Source of the DNA: Shewanella hafniensis
GTDB lineage: Bacteria; Pseudomonadota; Gammaproteobacteria; Enterobacterales; Shewanellaceae
DNA: 43,917 nt
Direction of reading: 5' to 3'
NCBI RefSeq assembly: GCF_019655335.1
Contig: NZ_BPFD01000040.1
Coordinates: 1 to 43,917, forward strand
Shown: positions 1 through 8,746 of the stretch, one piece after another
Position numbering within the stretch: position 1 is the first letter of the stretch
Layout of the letters: every line of letters starts with the position of its first letter
The notes under the pieces: model-generated
The model's input: the letters and a program-made list of their open reading frames with translations, nothing else
What the model was told of the DNA's origin: nothing
Databases searched by the model: none
Position numbers and translations under genes: made by a program

Positions 1-35
1 TAATTGACTGATTGTGTACATTTGGGCCTTGCTCT

Positions 36-51
36 CCGTACTTAAGTACGG
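36..51. repeat. Perfect 16-bp palindrome CCGTACTTAAGTACGG
   Basis: The two halves are exact reverse complements with no spacer. No T-run follows on either strand, so it does not look like an intrinsic terminator. It lies in the gene-free first 250 bases. It differs at only two symmetric positions from the core of the terminator palindrome at 8601-8616. It could be an operator for a dimeric regulator or chance; no function is assigned. Confidence 0.4.
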
Positions 52-166
52 TGGATTGTAATCCTAAAGCAGATAAACCCCAATAAAACCTTAACGTACG
101 TTTTCGTTCTGTTGGACTTCATACCCCAAATAGCCGTTAATTTATCGACAAATGGATGGATTAGCG

Positions 167-195
167 TTAACGCCTTAATGGCGCGATGCTAGAAT
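167..195 (+). promoter_or_regulatory. Candidate sigma70 promoter upstream of the LysE/RhtB gene
   Basis: A -35 box TTAACG (167-172) and a -10 box TAGAAT (190-195) are separated by 17 bases, and the -10 is preceded by TGC, an extended -10. The predicted start near 202 lies just upstream of the terminator-like hairpin at 208-246, so most transcripts from it might stop early. Prediction from motif only. Confidence 0.45.
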
Positions 196-207
196 ACAAA
201 CAAGTTT

Positions 208-246
208 AAGGCCCCAGAGTTTATCTACATCAATGGGGCCTTTTTA
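208..246 (+). terminator. Intrinsic terminator or attenuator before the RhtB-family gene
   Basis: The stem AAGGCCCCA (208-216) pairs with TGGGGCCTT (234-242) around a 17-base loop and runs into TTTTTA. It ends about 20 bases before the start codon of the exporter at 267. It may end a gene outside the window, or terminate transcripts from the promoter at 167-195. Confidence 0.75.
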
Positions 247-266
247 TTCGGCGTAAGGTGTGTTCA

Positions 267-881
267 ATGAGTTTTAGTACATGGTTAGGTTTATTGGCTA
301 TTTGTTGTTTGGGGGCTATGTCGCCGGGCCCAAGCTTAGCTATGGTGGTGCGCCATACCTTAGGCGGTGGACGGGGCAAGGGTATAGTGTGTGCGTGGGC
401 ACATTCGATAGGCATTGGGATTTATGCGTTGGTGACGTTACTCGGCTTAGCGGTTGTACTTAAAAAGGCGCCCTTAGTCTTTAATGGCATTGCGATTCTC
501 GGTGCTTTGTATCTGGCTTGGATGGGAGTTCAGGCGCTGCGTTCCAAGGGCGGTATGCAAGCTAAATTGGCCGCAGGGGAGGCGACAGATACCTTGACCG
601 CCGCCCGTGATGGTATCGCCATTTCCTTATTTAATCCTAAAATCATGCTGTTTTTCCTCGCGTTATTCAGCCAATTCGTGATGGTGGCCGACAGCATGAC
701 GGCTAAAGCTTTAATCGTTTTTACCCCTTTAGTGGTCGATGGACTTTGGTATACGCTTATCGCTTTATTGTTATCCCACTCAAGCGTGTTGCCTAAACTA
801 CGGGAAAAGGCAGGGTTAATTGATAAGTTGTCCGGCGTGGTGTTAATACTGCTGGCGTTCCGCGTGGTGTACACGCTTTAG
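267..881 (+). CDS. LysE/RhtB-family amino-acid exporter
   Basis: A 204-residue inner-membrane protein of the LysE/RhtB superfamily, whose members export amino acids such as threonine, homoserine, lysine or leucine using the proton gradient. The N-terminal segment carries the family SPGPS motif at residues 19-23, followed by the glycine-rich GGGRGKG loop. About six hydrophobic segments cover the protein, as usual for the family (200-210 residues). The ATG at 267 is preferred over an in-frame GTG at 258 because the AAGG ribosome site at 255-258 is eight bases upstream of it. The gene is alone on its strand: a terminator-like hairpin precedes it and a bidirectional terminator follows. The substrate cannot be told from sequence. 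Confidence 0.9.
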   Translation: MSFSTWLGLLAICCLGAMSPGPSLAMVVRHTLGGGRGKGIVCAWAHSIGIGIYALVTLLGLAVVLKKAPLVFNGIAILGALYLAWMGVQALRSKGGMQAKLAAGEATDTLTAARDGIAISLFNPKIMLFFLALFSQFVMVADSMTAKALIVFTPLVVDGLWYTLIALLLSHSSVLPKLREKAGLIDKLSGVVLILLAFRVVYTL

Positions 882-914
882 TTATTGATTGCAGGTCATC
901 TGTTTCAACAAACA

Positions 915-944
915 AAAACGCCATCAATCGATGGCGTTTTTTAT
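915..944. terminator. Bidirectional intrinsic terminator
   Basis: The arms AAAACGCCAT (915-924) and ATGGCGTTTT (931-940) enclose a six-base loop, with A-runs before and T-runs after. It sits between convergent genes and should serve both the RhtB-family gene (plus) and the DUF3144 gene (minus). Confidence 0.85.
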
Positions 945-970
945 GTTTTCGCTATGCATGAAAGGCGTGC

Positions 971-1291
971 TTAGCCTTTAAACGTTTGCACTGAATTGTC
1001 GGTCTCTTCTGCCACCGCTTCTTGGAGAATCGGCGGATTCGCGATGTGATCGTCTAAGTTGTCACTCAGCATTTCTTTGAATTCACTGCTAAACCATTCT
1101 AATGCGCTTTCTTTCTCGGCGCCGAGATCCGCTGATTTAATCGCGGCTTCGAAGGCGTTAAAACGTGCCGCGGCAAAACGCAGTGCCGTGCCAACCTTGC
1201 CTACATCTGCTTCTTGTTGGCTTAGCTGATTGGCTAAGGCAATAAACTGATCGGCAAGTTCGTAAATGGTGGTGTTGCTCGTGTCGGTCAT
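971..1291 (-). CDS. DUF3144 family protein
   Basis: A 106-residue soluble acidic protein with no signal peptide or membrane segment, predicted mostly helical. I recognise it as a DUF3144-type protein from its central stretch around LRFAAARFNAFEA and its length; no function is known for the family. The ATG at 1291 is chosen over a possible in-frame GTG at 1300, because AGAG lies about six to nine bases upstream of the ATG. The upstream neighbour on the same strand is the prepilin gene, 73 bases away, with no clear terminator between them. The family assignment is from memory and was not checked by a profile search. Confidence 0.7.
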   Translation of the reverse strand: MTDTSNTTIYELADQFIALANQLSQQEADVGKVGTALRFAAARFNAFEAAIKSADLGAEKESALEWFSSEFKEMLSDNLDDHIANPPILQEAVAEETDNSVQTFKG

Positions 1292-1364
1292 AGCGTTCAC
1301 TCTAAAAAGTAACAGATTAAAGTTGGATTCTAACTTAATTGACGTAAGAAGGAATCGTCAGGCA

Positions 1365-1928
1365 TTAACTATTGGGATCTGTGTCGGTAATGACGACTCC
1401 GGTTTGGGAGTCATAACTGATCGAGAGTTTGTCGTTGGTTCGATAGAAATAAGTGCACTTGCCAGGGTTGGTATAGCTGGCTTTGTAGTCGGTTTCAGTC
1501 GTATCAACATTTAGGCGTGAGACACTCGGTTGGGTATTTTGGAATAATACTTCCCATACCGAGATACAGTCTTCGACATTATCGAGCGCCGGTGAGGCTT
1601 CATTACCAAAGATATAGTGTTGTGCAGGCCAGCCGAAGGCGTTGAAATCCACTTGTTCAGATTGCGCCGTGCCAAATACCGGTAAGTCTTCTTTTGGACC
1701 TGAACCCACTTTTACCGCCCAAACGGATCGCGCCAGATTGATAGCTGACTTAAAGCCACCGCCTGCGGCTTTGACTGTGGCGATTTGCGCATCTTGCTGC
1801 ACATTGATAAATTTTGGCAGGGCCACTACCGCTAAAATACCGAGCACTATGATGACCACCACAAGCTCTATTAAGGTGAAACCCGTTTGATGTCGTTGCA
1901 TCAATTTATCAGAATGTTGGATCATCAT
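1365..1928 (-). CDS. Type IV prepilin-like protein, orphan
   Basis: A 187-residue secreted protein with a classic prepilin peptidase site: a short leader ending in QTG, then FTLIELVVVI with the conserved Glu at +5 and a hydrophobic helix to about residue 40. The rest is a pilin-like globular domain with two cysteines (the VEDC and GKC motifs) that could form the C-terminal disulfide loop. It resembles MSHA-type minor pilins, but no pilus assembly genes lie nearby. The start is uncertain: the first ATG (1928) gives a leader of about 16 residues, while an internal ATG at 1901 gives a seven-residue leader. Neither has a strong ribosome site. It would be processed by a prepilin peptidase encoded elsewhere. 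Confidence 0.85.
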   Translation of the reverse strand: MMIQHSDKLMQRHQTGFTLIELVVVIIVLGILAVVALPKFINVQQDAQIATVKAAGGGFKSAINLARSVWAVKVGSGPKEDLPVFGTAQSEQVDFNAFGWPAQHYIFGNEASPALDNVEDCISVWEVLFQNTQPSVSRLNVDTTETDYKASYTNPGKCTYFYRTNDKLSISYDSQTGVVITDTDPNS

Positions 1929-2115
1929 GGCGTATTAGACTGTGCGAGAATGGGCGCACTATAGCATTTAAATTCGAATGTTTTAAATTGAAAGTCTTAA
2001 AGCGAAACACAGCAAGCATAGTCTTATCAATTATCGACAAGCATAACCTTCAAACTTGCCATTCCACAGTAGGACTTTTAAGCTAACCCGATAATAAAAT
2101 TGAGGAAGTAAAATC

Positions 2116-2781
2116 GTGACTCAGGCGACATGGCAAACATTTATCGATGAGCAAAGGGCTTTGCCTTATTTTCAGCAACTAAGTGCGTTTGTAGACAATG
2201 AACGCAGGGCTGGAAAAGTGGTTTATCCTCCCGAAGCCGATGTTTTTAATGCTTTTAGTATGACTCCGCTTGAAAAGGTCAAAGTGGTATTGATTGGTCA
2301 AGATCCCTATCACGGCCCAGATCAAGCCCATGGTTTATGCTTTTCGGTCAAGCGCGGTATTAAACCGCCGCCTTCCTTAGCCAATATGTACAAGGAATTA
2401 GCGACGGATATTGATGGCTTTACCATTCCATCCCACGGGGATTTATCCGCATGGGCGGAGCAGGGGATATTAATGCTCAATACGGTATTAACCGTTGAGC
2501 AAGGTAAGGCACATTCCCATGCCAAAGCGGGCTGGGAAGTGTTTACGGCTGCAGTGCTGGAATTATTGAATCGCCAGACACAGCCGATTATCTTCGTGCT
2601 TTGGGGCAGTCATGCCATCAAAAAAGGTCAAGTGATTACTGCACCGCAACATCAAGTGCTTACTGGGCCGCATCCTTCACCTTTATCGGCTTATCGGGGG
2701 TTCTTTGGCTGTGGGCATTTTTCTCAAGTGAATCAATTATTACTTGAGCGAGGCAAAGCGCCGATCCGCTGGCAGGTTTAA
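2116..2781 (+). CDS. ung: Uracil-DNA glycosylase, family 1
   Basis: Cleaves uracil from DNA to start base-excision repair. The protein has 221 residues, within the family range. It shows the water-activating motif GQDPYHG at residues 61-67 (catalytic Asp63) and the DNA-intercalating motif [13 protein letters not shown] beginning at His186, matching Asp64 and His187 of the E. coli enzyme. The start is GTG at 2116 with GAGGA nine bases upstream. The gene is monocistronic: a gap of nearly 190 bases precedes it and a strong bidirectional terminator shared with convergent ispB follows. Confidence 0.98.
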   Translation: MTQATWQTFIDEQRALPYFQQLSAFVDNERRAGKVVYPPEADVFNAFSMTPLEKVKVVLIGQDPYHGPDQAHGLCFSVKRGIKPPPSLANMYKELATDIDGFTIPSHGDLSAWAEQGILMLNTVLTVEQGKAHSHAKAGWEVFTAAVLELLNRQTQPIIFVLWGSHAIKKGQVITAPQHQVLTGPHPSPLSAYRGFFGCGHFSQVNQLLLERGKAPIRWQV

Positions 2782-2809
2782 TCTTAGGGTTGCGGGTTTG
2801 AGGCAATAA

Positions 2810-2838
2810 AAAAGGTCTTACTGAGTAAGACCTTTTCT
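2810..2838. terminator. Bidirectional terminator between ung and ispB
   Basis: An 11-base-pair stem, AAAGGTCTTAC (2811-2821) with GTAAGACCTTT (2825-2835), has a three-base loop and is flanked by A-rich and T-rich tracts. It is placed to stop both convergent genes. Confidence 0.88.
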
Positions 2839-2865
2839 TTGGGCTAAAAACGAATTAGCGAGTTT

Positions 2866-3837
2866 TCAGTGATTGCGGTCTACAGAAATTTTTGCAAGCG
2901 CAACTAAGGCTTGCTTGTAGTCACTATCGGGCAGAATCGATAATGCCTCGATGGCTTTCTCTGATTCTTCAATCGCTTTTTGCTGGGTGTAGTTTAACGC
3001 GCCGCAATGGTGTAGTGCTGCCACTATTTTATCTATGGCTTGTGTCCCATCGCCTTGCTCAATTGCTTGACGTATGAGGTGTTTCTCTTCGTCTGTGCCA
3101 TGGGCAATAGCATAGATGAGTGGCAGAGTCGGTTTACCTTCAGCCAGGTCATCACCTATGTTCTTGCCTAGCTCATCACTGTCGGCGGTATAGTCGAGTA
3201 AATCGTCGGTAAGCTGGAAGGCGGTACCAAGATACTTACCATAGTTACCTAAGGCGGTTTCTTGCTCTGGCGTTGCACCCGCTAACACGCCCGCAAGCAG
3301 GGTGGCTGCTTCAAACAACTTAGCGGTTTTGCAATAAATGACCCGCATATAGCTGTCTTCTGTGGTATCAGGATCGTTGCAATTCATCAGTTGCAAGACT
3401 TCGCCCTCGGCTAACACGTTCGTGGTATCCGCCAACACTCTGAGCACTTTCATGCTGTCGAGTTCGGTCATCATCTGGAATGAACGGGTATAAAGGAAAT
3501 CCCCGACCAGCACGCTGGCGCTATTGCCGAATAGTGCATTGGCGGTTTCTCGTCCGCGGCGCAATGTCGATTCATCAACTACATCATCGTGGAGCAATGA
3601 GGCCGTATGGATAAACTCAATAATCGCCGCTAGCTTTAGATGCGCTTCGCCTTCGTAGTTGACCGCACGTGCGGCTAATACCGACAGCAGAGGACGAAGA
3701 CGTTTACCACCACCATTAATAATGTAAAAACCTAATTGGTTAATTAGGGCGACATCTGATTCAAGCTGTTTATATATCAGCTGATTGACTGCTTGCATAT
3801 CAGTGTCAGCCAGTTGACGAATAGCGTTTAAATCCAT
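2866..3837 (-). CDS. ispB: Octaprenyl diphosphate synthase
   Basis: Makes the all-trans C40 prenyl chain for ubiquinone and menaquinone side chains from FPP and IPP. From the ATG at 3837 it has 323 residues, the length of E. coli IspB, and begins MDLNAIRQLADTDMQAVN, aligning with the E. coli N-terminus; longer in-frame starts at 3861 and 3888 are therefore not used. The substrate-binding GGGKRLRP lies at 42-49, the first aspartate-rich motif DDVVD at 84-88 and the second, DDLLD, near 210. It diverges from rplU, the common arrangement in gammaproteobacteria. A longer product cannot be excluded, because the ribosome site at 3837 is modest. Confidence 0.96.
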   Translation of the reverse strand: MDLNAIRQLADTDMQAVNQLIYKQLESDVALINQLGFYIINGGGKRLRPLLSVLAARAVNYEGEAHLKLAAIIEFIHTASLLHDDVVDESTLRRGRETANALFGNSASVLVGDFLYTRSFQMMTELDSMKVLRVLADTTNVLAEGEVLQLMNCNDPDTTEDSYMRVIYCKTAKLFEAATLLAGVLAGATPEQETALGNYGKYLGTAFQLTDDLLDYTADSDELGKNIGDDLAEGKPTLPLIYAIAHGTDEEKHLIRQAIEQGDGTQAIDKIVAALHHCGALNYTQQKAIEESEKAIEALSILPDSDYKQALVALAKISVDRNH

Positions 3838-3994
3838 AGTAGACTCTGGTTGTGGGGTCATTACGTACCGGCCCCTGTTTAGGCTCACGTGTTATAATGA
3901 AATGAATTTTACCTAAAATTCTGACATATGACAGCACTAGCTCAACTAATGTGAGAGTTAATCCGGTCTTTTTTTATTCTTTCCTAATTAGGGC

Positions 3995-4023
3995 TTGCCA
4001 GAGTTAGATTCTTCGCGTAAACT
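3995..4023 (+). promoter_or_regulatory. Sigma70 promoter for rplU-rpmA
   Basis: TTGCCA (3995-4000), 17 bases, then TAAACT (4018-4023), followed by a GC-rich discriminator (CCGCGCC). That discriminator is typical of ribosomal promoters under stringent control by ppGpp/DksA, an inference from promoter class. It leaves a leader of about 80 bases before rplU. Confidence 0.7.
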
Positions 4024-4108
4024 CCGCGCCCATTGTCAATAAAGTTTTTATAGCACCCTGCCTCATCCAAGAATGAGCCCGCGTGTTAGGAATTGGAGTA
4101 AAATAGCT

Positions 4109-4420
4109 ATGTACGCTGTTTTTCAAAGTGGTGGTAAACAACACCGTGTAGCCGAAGGCCACACTGTTCGTTTAGAAAAGTTAGAAGTTGCAACTGGCGA
4201 AACTATCGAATTCGATCAAGTTCTTTTGATCGCTGATGGCGAAACAGTGCATGTTGGTGCTCCTTTAGTAGCTGGCGGTAAAGTCGTTGCTGAAGTTGTA
4301 AGTCACGGTCGTGGCGATAAAGTAACTATCGTTAAGTTCCGTCGTCGTAAGCATCACGACAAGAAAATGGGCCACCGTCAGTGGTTCACTGAAGTTAAAA
4401 TTACTGCTATCAACGCATAA
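4109..4420 (+). CDS. rplU: 50S ribosomal protein L21
   Basis: L21 binds 23S rRNA in the large ribosomal subunit. The protein of 103 residues begins [14 protein letters not shown] and has the basic [15 protein letters not shown] segment, both diagnostic of L21. The ATG at 4109 has GGAG 11-14 bases upstream; the 12-codon upstream extension of the open frame lacks family similarity and is not used. rpmA follows after 14 bases, so the two are a standard L21-L27 operon driven by the promoter at 3995-4023. Confidence 0.98.
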
Positions 4421-4431
4421 TAGGAGTCTAA

Positions 4432-4689
<258 letters not shown>

Positions 4690-4713
4690 TTTTCGAACCT
4701 AGCTTATACTGTT

Positions 4714-4747
4714 AAAGCCCCGCCATTGGTGGGGCTTTCTGTTTTTT
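4714..4747 (+). terminator. rplU-rpmA terminator
   Basis: AAAGCCCC (4714-4721) pairs with GGGGCTTT (4731-4738), extended inwards by one wobble and two GC pairs, with a three-base loop. A CTGTTTTTT tail follows. Confidence 0.88.
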
Positions 4748-4779
4748 GTGCTTCTATTTACGCCGTGTAGATGCTTGAG

Positions 4780-4797
4780 TTGGTAAATGATTACCAA
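4780..4797. repeat. 18-bp inverted repeat upstream of obgE
   Basis: TTGGTAA (4780-4786) and TTACCAA (4791-4797) are exact inverted arms around ATGA. The dyad lies between the rpmA terminator and the obgE promoter, about 50 bases before its -35. Its spacing and symmetry suit a dimeric regulator, but no regulator is known to me for this site. Confidence 0.3.
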
Positions 4798-4844
4798 GAA
4801 TGAGCATTGACAGGTAAGATTGGGAGCAAAGTATCTCGAGTTTT

Positions 4845-6073
<1,229 letters not shown>

Positions 6074-6100
6074 TCTTAACGTCCTAATTTTGAGAGTTCA

Positions 6101-6862
6101 GTGTACGCAGATACTCAAAATGATATTACTCGGCAAGTTGTGCGTGCTGCACAATTGCTACTGGCCTACGGCGCAGAATCTGATTTAGTTGAAGAAATCA
6201 GCCAGCGTCTAGGTCAGGCTTTAGGTCTTGCCAGCGTAGAACTCTCCATTTCCTCCAATTCTCTCGTATTAACCAGCTTGGTTCATGGTCGATGCATCAC
6301 TACGACTCGTCGCATCCGTGAGCATGGCATTAATATGACCATAGTTTGTGAATTGCAACGCATCTGTTTATTAGCTGAAAAAGGGCTGTATGGCCCCAAT
6401 GAAGTGCGTAAACGTTTGGCGCGGATTGAGCCTAAAAGCTATCCTCCAAGCTTAGTTGTCTTCATGATTGGCCTGTCTTGTGCTAGTTTTTGTCACCTGT
6501 TTAATGGTGATCTTATCTCGTGTGTGATTACCTTTTTTGCCGCAGCAGTGGGTATGTCTGTACGTTTAGCGATTGCTAAGCGGCATTTTAATTTATTGAT
6601 TAACTTTGCCGTCACCGCTTTTGTCACCAGCATGTTGGCTCAGACGGGCTATGTGTTTGAATTGAGTGAAACCCCTAAGGCAGCTATGGCAGCGAGTGTG
6701 CTAATGCTAGTGCCTGGTTTTCCGATGATCAATGCGATATCGGATATGGTGAAAGGGCATATGAATGTCGGCATTTCCCGTTGGGGCCATGCGACCTTGT
6801 TGACCGTTTCTTCGGTCATCGGGATTACGATCGCGATGCAGATCGGCGGGATTTTCCTATGA
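6101..6862 (+). CDS. yjjP: YjjP-like threonine/serine exporter family subunit
   Basis: A 253-residue inner-membrane protein of the ThrE N-terminal family (DUF1212). The first 115 or so residues are soluble, and the rest is four to five hydrophobic helices. In E. coli the YjjP-YjjB pair is reported as a succinate exporter, while the related ThrE of actinobacteria exports threonine and serine as a fused protein. The start is GTG at 6101 with GAGAG upstream. It overlaps yjjB by ATGA at 6859-6862, a sign of translational coupling and a two-subunit complex. Function here is inferred from family. Confidence 0.87.
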   Translation: MYADTQNDITRQVVRAAQLLLAYGAESDLVEEISQRLGQALGLASVELSISSNSLVLTSLVHGRCITTTRRIREHGINMTIVCELQRICLLAEKGLYGPNEVRKRLARIEPKSYPPSLVVFMIGLSCASFCHLFNGDLISCVITFFAAAVGMSVRLAIAKRHFNLLINFAVTAFVTSMLAQTGYVFELSETPKAAMAASVLMLVPGFPMINAISDMVKGHMNVGISRWGHATLLTVSSVIGITIAMQIGGIFL

Positions 6863-7332
6863 TGGAATTACTGATAACGCTGTTGCACGATGCTTTTTTC
6901 TCAGCAATCCCCGCCGTAGGATTTGCTATGGTGTTTAATGTTCCTAAACGATTTCTTCCCTATTGCGCTATAGCGGGAGCCATTGGTCATAGCTCGCGCA
7001 CCTTAATGCTACAGTTTGGTTTACCAATTGAGTGGGCCACCTTTGCCGCGGCTGCTATCGTCGGGATTATTACCATAGGGTTTGGAAAACGCCACTTAGC
7101 CCCCCCTTTAATGTATGCTGTCGCCGCCATTATTCCTATGATCCCAGGTACTTATGCTTTTAATACTGTCATTGCCTTAGTGCAATTGACTGCCCAGTCG
7201 CAGGTGAGTCCTGAGCTGACGGCACAAGTGATTAGTAATGGCCTCAAAACCGTCTTTATTCTCGGGGCGTTAGCTGTGGGGCTAGCCATGCCGAGCTTGC
7301 TGTATTTCAGAACCCGCCCCGTCATTCAATAA
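6859..7332 (+). CDS. yjjB: YjjB-like threonine/serine exporter family subunit
   Basis: A 157-residue membrane protein of the ThrE C-terminal family (DUF3815-like), with about five hydrophobic segments and almost no soluble part. Its ATG (6859) overlaps the yjjP stop; a second ATG three bases on is an equally possible start. The frame upstream to 6781 lies inside yjjP and is not used. It forms the second half of the split ThrE-type exporter. folA follows after 27 bases and may be cotranscribed. Confidence 0.86.
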   Translation: MMELLITLLHDAFFSAIPAVGFAMVFNVPKRFLPYCAIAGAIGHSSRTLMLQFGLPIEWATFAAAAIVGIITIGFGKRHLAPPLMYAVAAIIPMIPGTYAFNTVIALVQLTAQSQVSPELTAQVISNGLKTVFILGALAVGLAMPSLLYFRTRPVIQ

Positions 7333-7359
7333 TTCTATTTCAATAAAACAGGAGTGAGC

Positions 7360-7842
7360 ATGCGCATTGCTATGATAGCCGCGATGGCAAACAATCGAGT
7401 CATCGGAAAAGAGAATAAAATGCCATGGCATCTTCCAGAAGATCTACGTCACTTTAAAGCCATGACTTTAGGTAAGCCCGTGGTGATGGGCCGTAAGACC
7501 TTTGAGTCCATTGGTAGACCCCTTCCTGGCCGACATAATATAGTGATTTCGCGTCAAACGGATCTCGTTATTGAGGGCGTGACCTGTGTGACTTCTTTTG
7601 ATGCCGCCAAACAAGCCGCTGGCGAGTGTGAAGAATTAGTGGTGATTGGTGGTGGACAGCTTTATGCCCAATTGCTGCCCTGCGCAGATACCTTATATTT
7701 GACACAAATCAAGCTAGAGGTAGAGGGAGATACATTTTTTCCCCACTGGGATGATGGAACTTGGAAAGAAACGGAATCTTTGTCTAGTATAAATGCGGAT
7801 GGTTTGGAATATCGCTTTATCAACTTGGCAAAAAAATGTTAA
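7360..7842 (+). CDS. folA: Dihydrofolate reductase
   Basis: Reduces dihydrofolate to tetrahydrofolate with NADPH, supplying one-carbon carriers for thymidylate and purine synthesis. The 160-residue product has the active-site segment VIGKENKMPWHLPEDL with catalytic Asp28 (E. coli Asp27), the NADPH-binding GRKTFESIGRPLPGR, and the VIGGGQLY motif. The ATG at 7360 follows AGGAG by five bases; a GTG six bases earlier overlaps that ribosome site and is rejected. It lies close behind yjjB on the same strand. Confidence 0.98.
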   Translation: MRIAMIAAMANNRVIGKENKMPWHLPEDLRHFKAMTLGKPVVMGRKTFESIGRPLPGRHNIVISRQTDLVIEGVTCVTSFDAAKQAAGECEELVVIGGGQLYAQLLPCADTLYLTQIKLEVEGDTFFPHWDDGTWKETESLSSINADGLEYRFINLAKKC

Positions 7843-8064
7843 ATTGCAGCCTCTGTTGTGTACCCTGTGTGTATGGGGCGTCATTTTATCTAACGTATTG
7901 CATCATATCGGACATTTAGTTTTCACGGAAAGAAGAGATAGCCTATTTCGTTATCCTAGATTTCGAACGAGAGCTAAAGCCAAGAGGTCAATACCCTTTA
8001 GAGACGAGATGCAGCCCATACAAAATTGATAATAAAACTATAAGAAAGTATTAAGGAGTATCGG

Positions 8065-8478
8065 ATGCGTCTTATGCCTGTAGCCTTGGCTACGTTAATT
8101 GGATTTAGCTATATTGCTGTACCAACCCCAGCTGTAGCGGGTGTTGACCCACTTGTAGCGAGTATTTGCGATTACGTAAAAGCTAACGATAAAAACCGTC
8201 TACGTAAAAAATTAAAAGAAAGCCGTGTTAAGCTACGTCAGATTTACAGTGGCATCAGTTGCGATGGTGCAAGTCTATTGCGTACTGCCTACGGCGCGAG
8301 TGCGAATGACGCTGGTGAGTTTGTTGCTAAACGTTTGTCTGTGACTGAACTGAGTGTCGCAGAGGCCGATGGTATGACTATTCAAGCTTGGGCCGAAGCA
8401 AACGGTCATGCAGATAGTCCTATCACTGCAGCAGTGAAAGAGCGTCTTGGCGCTGCAGCGGGCGGCGAAGAAGAGTAA
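8065..8478 (+). CDS. DUF3718 family secreted protein
   Basis: A 137-residue protein with a cleavable signal peptide (likely cut after Ala25 in TPAVAG). The mature part starts VDPLVASICDYVKANDKNRLRKKLKES and carries two cysteines (about residues 34 and 65) that could form a disulfide. I recognise the arrangement as DUF3718, a small periplasmic family with no known role. The C-terminus is alanine-, glycine- and glutamate-rich. The start at 8065 is well supported by AAGGAG at 8052-8057. The gap of over 200 bases after folA and its own downstream terminator suggest a separate transcript. Confidence 0.78.
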   Translation: MRLMPVALATLIGFSYIAVPTPAVAGVDPLVASICDYVKANDKNRLRKKLKESRVKLRQIYSGISCDGASLLRTAYGASANDAGEFVAKRLSVTELSVAEADGMTIQAWAEANGHADSPITAAVKERLGAAAGGEEE

Positions 8479-8595
8479 TCGCTGAGCTGAACTTGTTGCT
8501 CCGAACCAGCGGCACTTTAGCCCATTTTGCTGCTTAGTTTCATTCAGTGACGAGTATTAAGCGCTTTGGATTAAACGCTTTGCCTTGAATTAGAT

Positions 8596-8624
8596 AAATG
8601 CCGAACTTAAGTTCGGCATTTTTT
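8596..8624 (+). terminator. Terminator of the DUF3718 gene
   Basis: A 24-base perfect palindrome (8597-8620; arms start AATGCCGAACTT) is followed by a T-run to 8624. It is strong and probably works in both directions. Its central 16 bases resemble the palindrome at 36-51. Confidence 0.85.
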
Positions 8625-8693
8625 ATGGCCTTAATTTGTGTAAAGTCGGTCAAGCTGGATGTTCGGTAAGATCGGGGAAGTGAATTATGCTCA

Positions 8694-8719
8694 AAAGAAA
8701 GGGCCGCTAAGCGACCCTT
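8694..8719 (-). terminator. Terminator of the chemoreceptor gene
   Basis: Read on the minus strand, AAGGGTCGC and GCGGCCCTT pair (one wobble) around TTA, followed by TCTTTT. It lies 28 bases past the chemoreceptor stop codon. Confidence 0.7.
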
Positions 8720-8746
8720 GGTTTAGAGGATTTTAATCATTAAAAT

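Noticed and set aside
7793..8029. Open frame overlapping the end of folA
   Set aside because: It starts inside folA in another frame, with no ribosome site and no recognisable product.
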